Assembly: GCA_052386775.1 (NCBI GenBank)
Contig: JBQTJV010000175.1
Span: 1 to 6,060 of the forward strand
DNA: 6,060 nt
Reading direction: 5' to 3'
From: DSOT01 sp052386775
GTDB lineage: Bacteria > Pseudomonadota > Gammaproteobacteria > Burkholderiales > SG8-41
Positions within the stretch are counted from its first letter, which is position 1. Every line of letters starts with the position of its first letter. Positions 5,807-6,060 of this stretch are shown in pieces. Made by a program: the position numbers and the translations under genes. The notes below the pieces were generated by a model, which was given only the letters and a program-made list of their open reading frames with translations, had not been told where the DNA came from and ran no database searches.

Positions 5807-6060
5807 ATCGCATACTTAACGCTTCCGTGATTTCAATCGCGCGCAGCACGATCACGCGGCGCACCGCGCTTGCTGCGGCGGCCATGACGCTGCTTGGCTC
5901 GGTGGTGATGGGCCGCGAGAACCCGCACCCTGCGCCAGCCGCCACCGCGCCGACAGCGGCTGCCGTCGCAGCCGACACCGGAATGGATCTGGACTTAAGC
6001 GCGCTGCAGCGTGCCAGAAGCCAGGAAGGCATTCCGGACCTGTTCGCGCCGCGCAAGCAG
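5803..6060 (+). CDS. N-terminal part of a membrane-anchored Ala/Pro-rich protein, likely GspC/PilP-like (cut by window end)
   Basis: An open frame starts at ATG 5803, overlapping the PilO-like stop as ATGA, and stays open for 86 codons to the last base. Residues 1-20 are basic and polar, 21-36 are hydrophobic (TALAAAAMTLLGSVVM), and then comes an Ala/Pro/Thr-rich linker (about 38-58). A conserved-looking segment follows: DLDLSALQRAR (62-72) and IPDLFAPRK (77-85). This layout, membrane anchor or signal, flexible linker, then a 'DLF' stretch before a periplasmic domain, fits GspC/PilP-type clamp proteins that contact the secretin. There is no lipobox cysteine, so a PilP-style lipoprotein is unlikely and a GspC-style anchor is favoured. 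No clear Shine-Dalgarno sequence precedes it, consistent with coupling to the upstream gene. From memory, related genes carry the misleading name 'secretion system X translation initiation factor', presumably because of the Ala/Pro-rich linker. Confidence 0.55.
   Translation, partial: MNRILNASVISIARSTITRRTALAAAAMTLLGSVVMGRENPHPAPAATAPTAAAVAADTGMDLDLSALQRARSQEGIPDLFAPRKQ

Noticed and set aside
1..6060. CRISPR arrays, tRNA or rRNA genes, insertion sequences
   Set aside because: No regularly spaced repeats, transposase-like frames, terminal inverted repeats or RNA gene signatures were seen on either strand.

Overview
The window carries a compact, all plus-strand gene cluster for a type II secretion / type IV pilus-like machine. 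GC content is high, the ORFs are tightly packed, and the protein style suggests a proteobacterium, most likely a betaproteobacterium (Burkholderiales-like). That placement is inferred from gene content and composition; the window holds no rRNA or other taxonomic marker.

Layout. Bases 1-289 hold the C-terminal end of a protein resembling concanavalin-A-like / polysaccharide-lyase jelly-roll domains. Its upstream reading frame meets an in-frame TAG at 8-10, so the gene is either broken or affected by an assembly or sequencing error near the window edge. Bases 317-3603 hold three strongly recognisable genes in tight succession: gspG (major pseudopilin, 136 aa), gspF (inner-membrane platform protein, 395 aa) and gspE (assembly ATPase, 562 aa). 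Next is a 230-base gap (3604-3833) with two inverted repeats and no convincing gene. Bases 3834-6060 hold a second tight block: a soluble PilM/GspL-cytoplasmic-domain-like protein (300 aa), a single-pass PilN-like protein (175 aa), a single-pass PilO/GspM-like protein (179 aa), and the start of an N-terminally anchored, Ala/Pro-rich protein that runs off the window and is probably the GspC/PilP-like clamp protein.

How the parts fit. GspE would hydrolyse ATP in the cytoplasm, GspF would sit in the membrane above it, and GspG would be the subunit polymerised into the pseudopilus after processing by a prepilin peptidase that is not encoded here. The PilM-, PilN- and PilO-like proteins would form the inner-membrane alignment complex linking the ATPase to the periplasm. 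The last protein would reach toward a secretin, expected downstream. The system is a hybrid: its motor and pseudopilin are T2SS-type (GspG/F/E), but the role of GspL is split into a soluble PilM-like protein and a membrane PilN-like protein, as in type IV pili. From memory, unverified, this layout resembles what the SEED/RAST annotation calls 'predicted secretion system X' in betaproteobacteria, an uncharacterised T2SS relative. ATGA stop/start overlaps (F/E, PilN/PilO, PilO/last gene) indicate translational coupling within each block.
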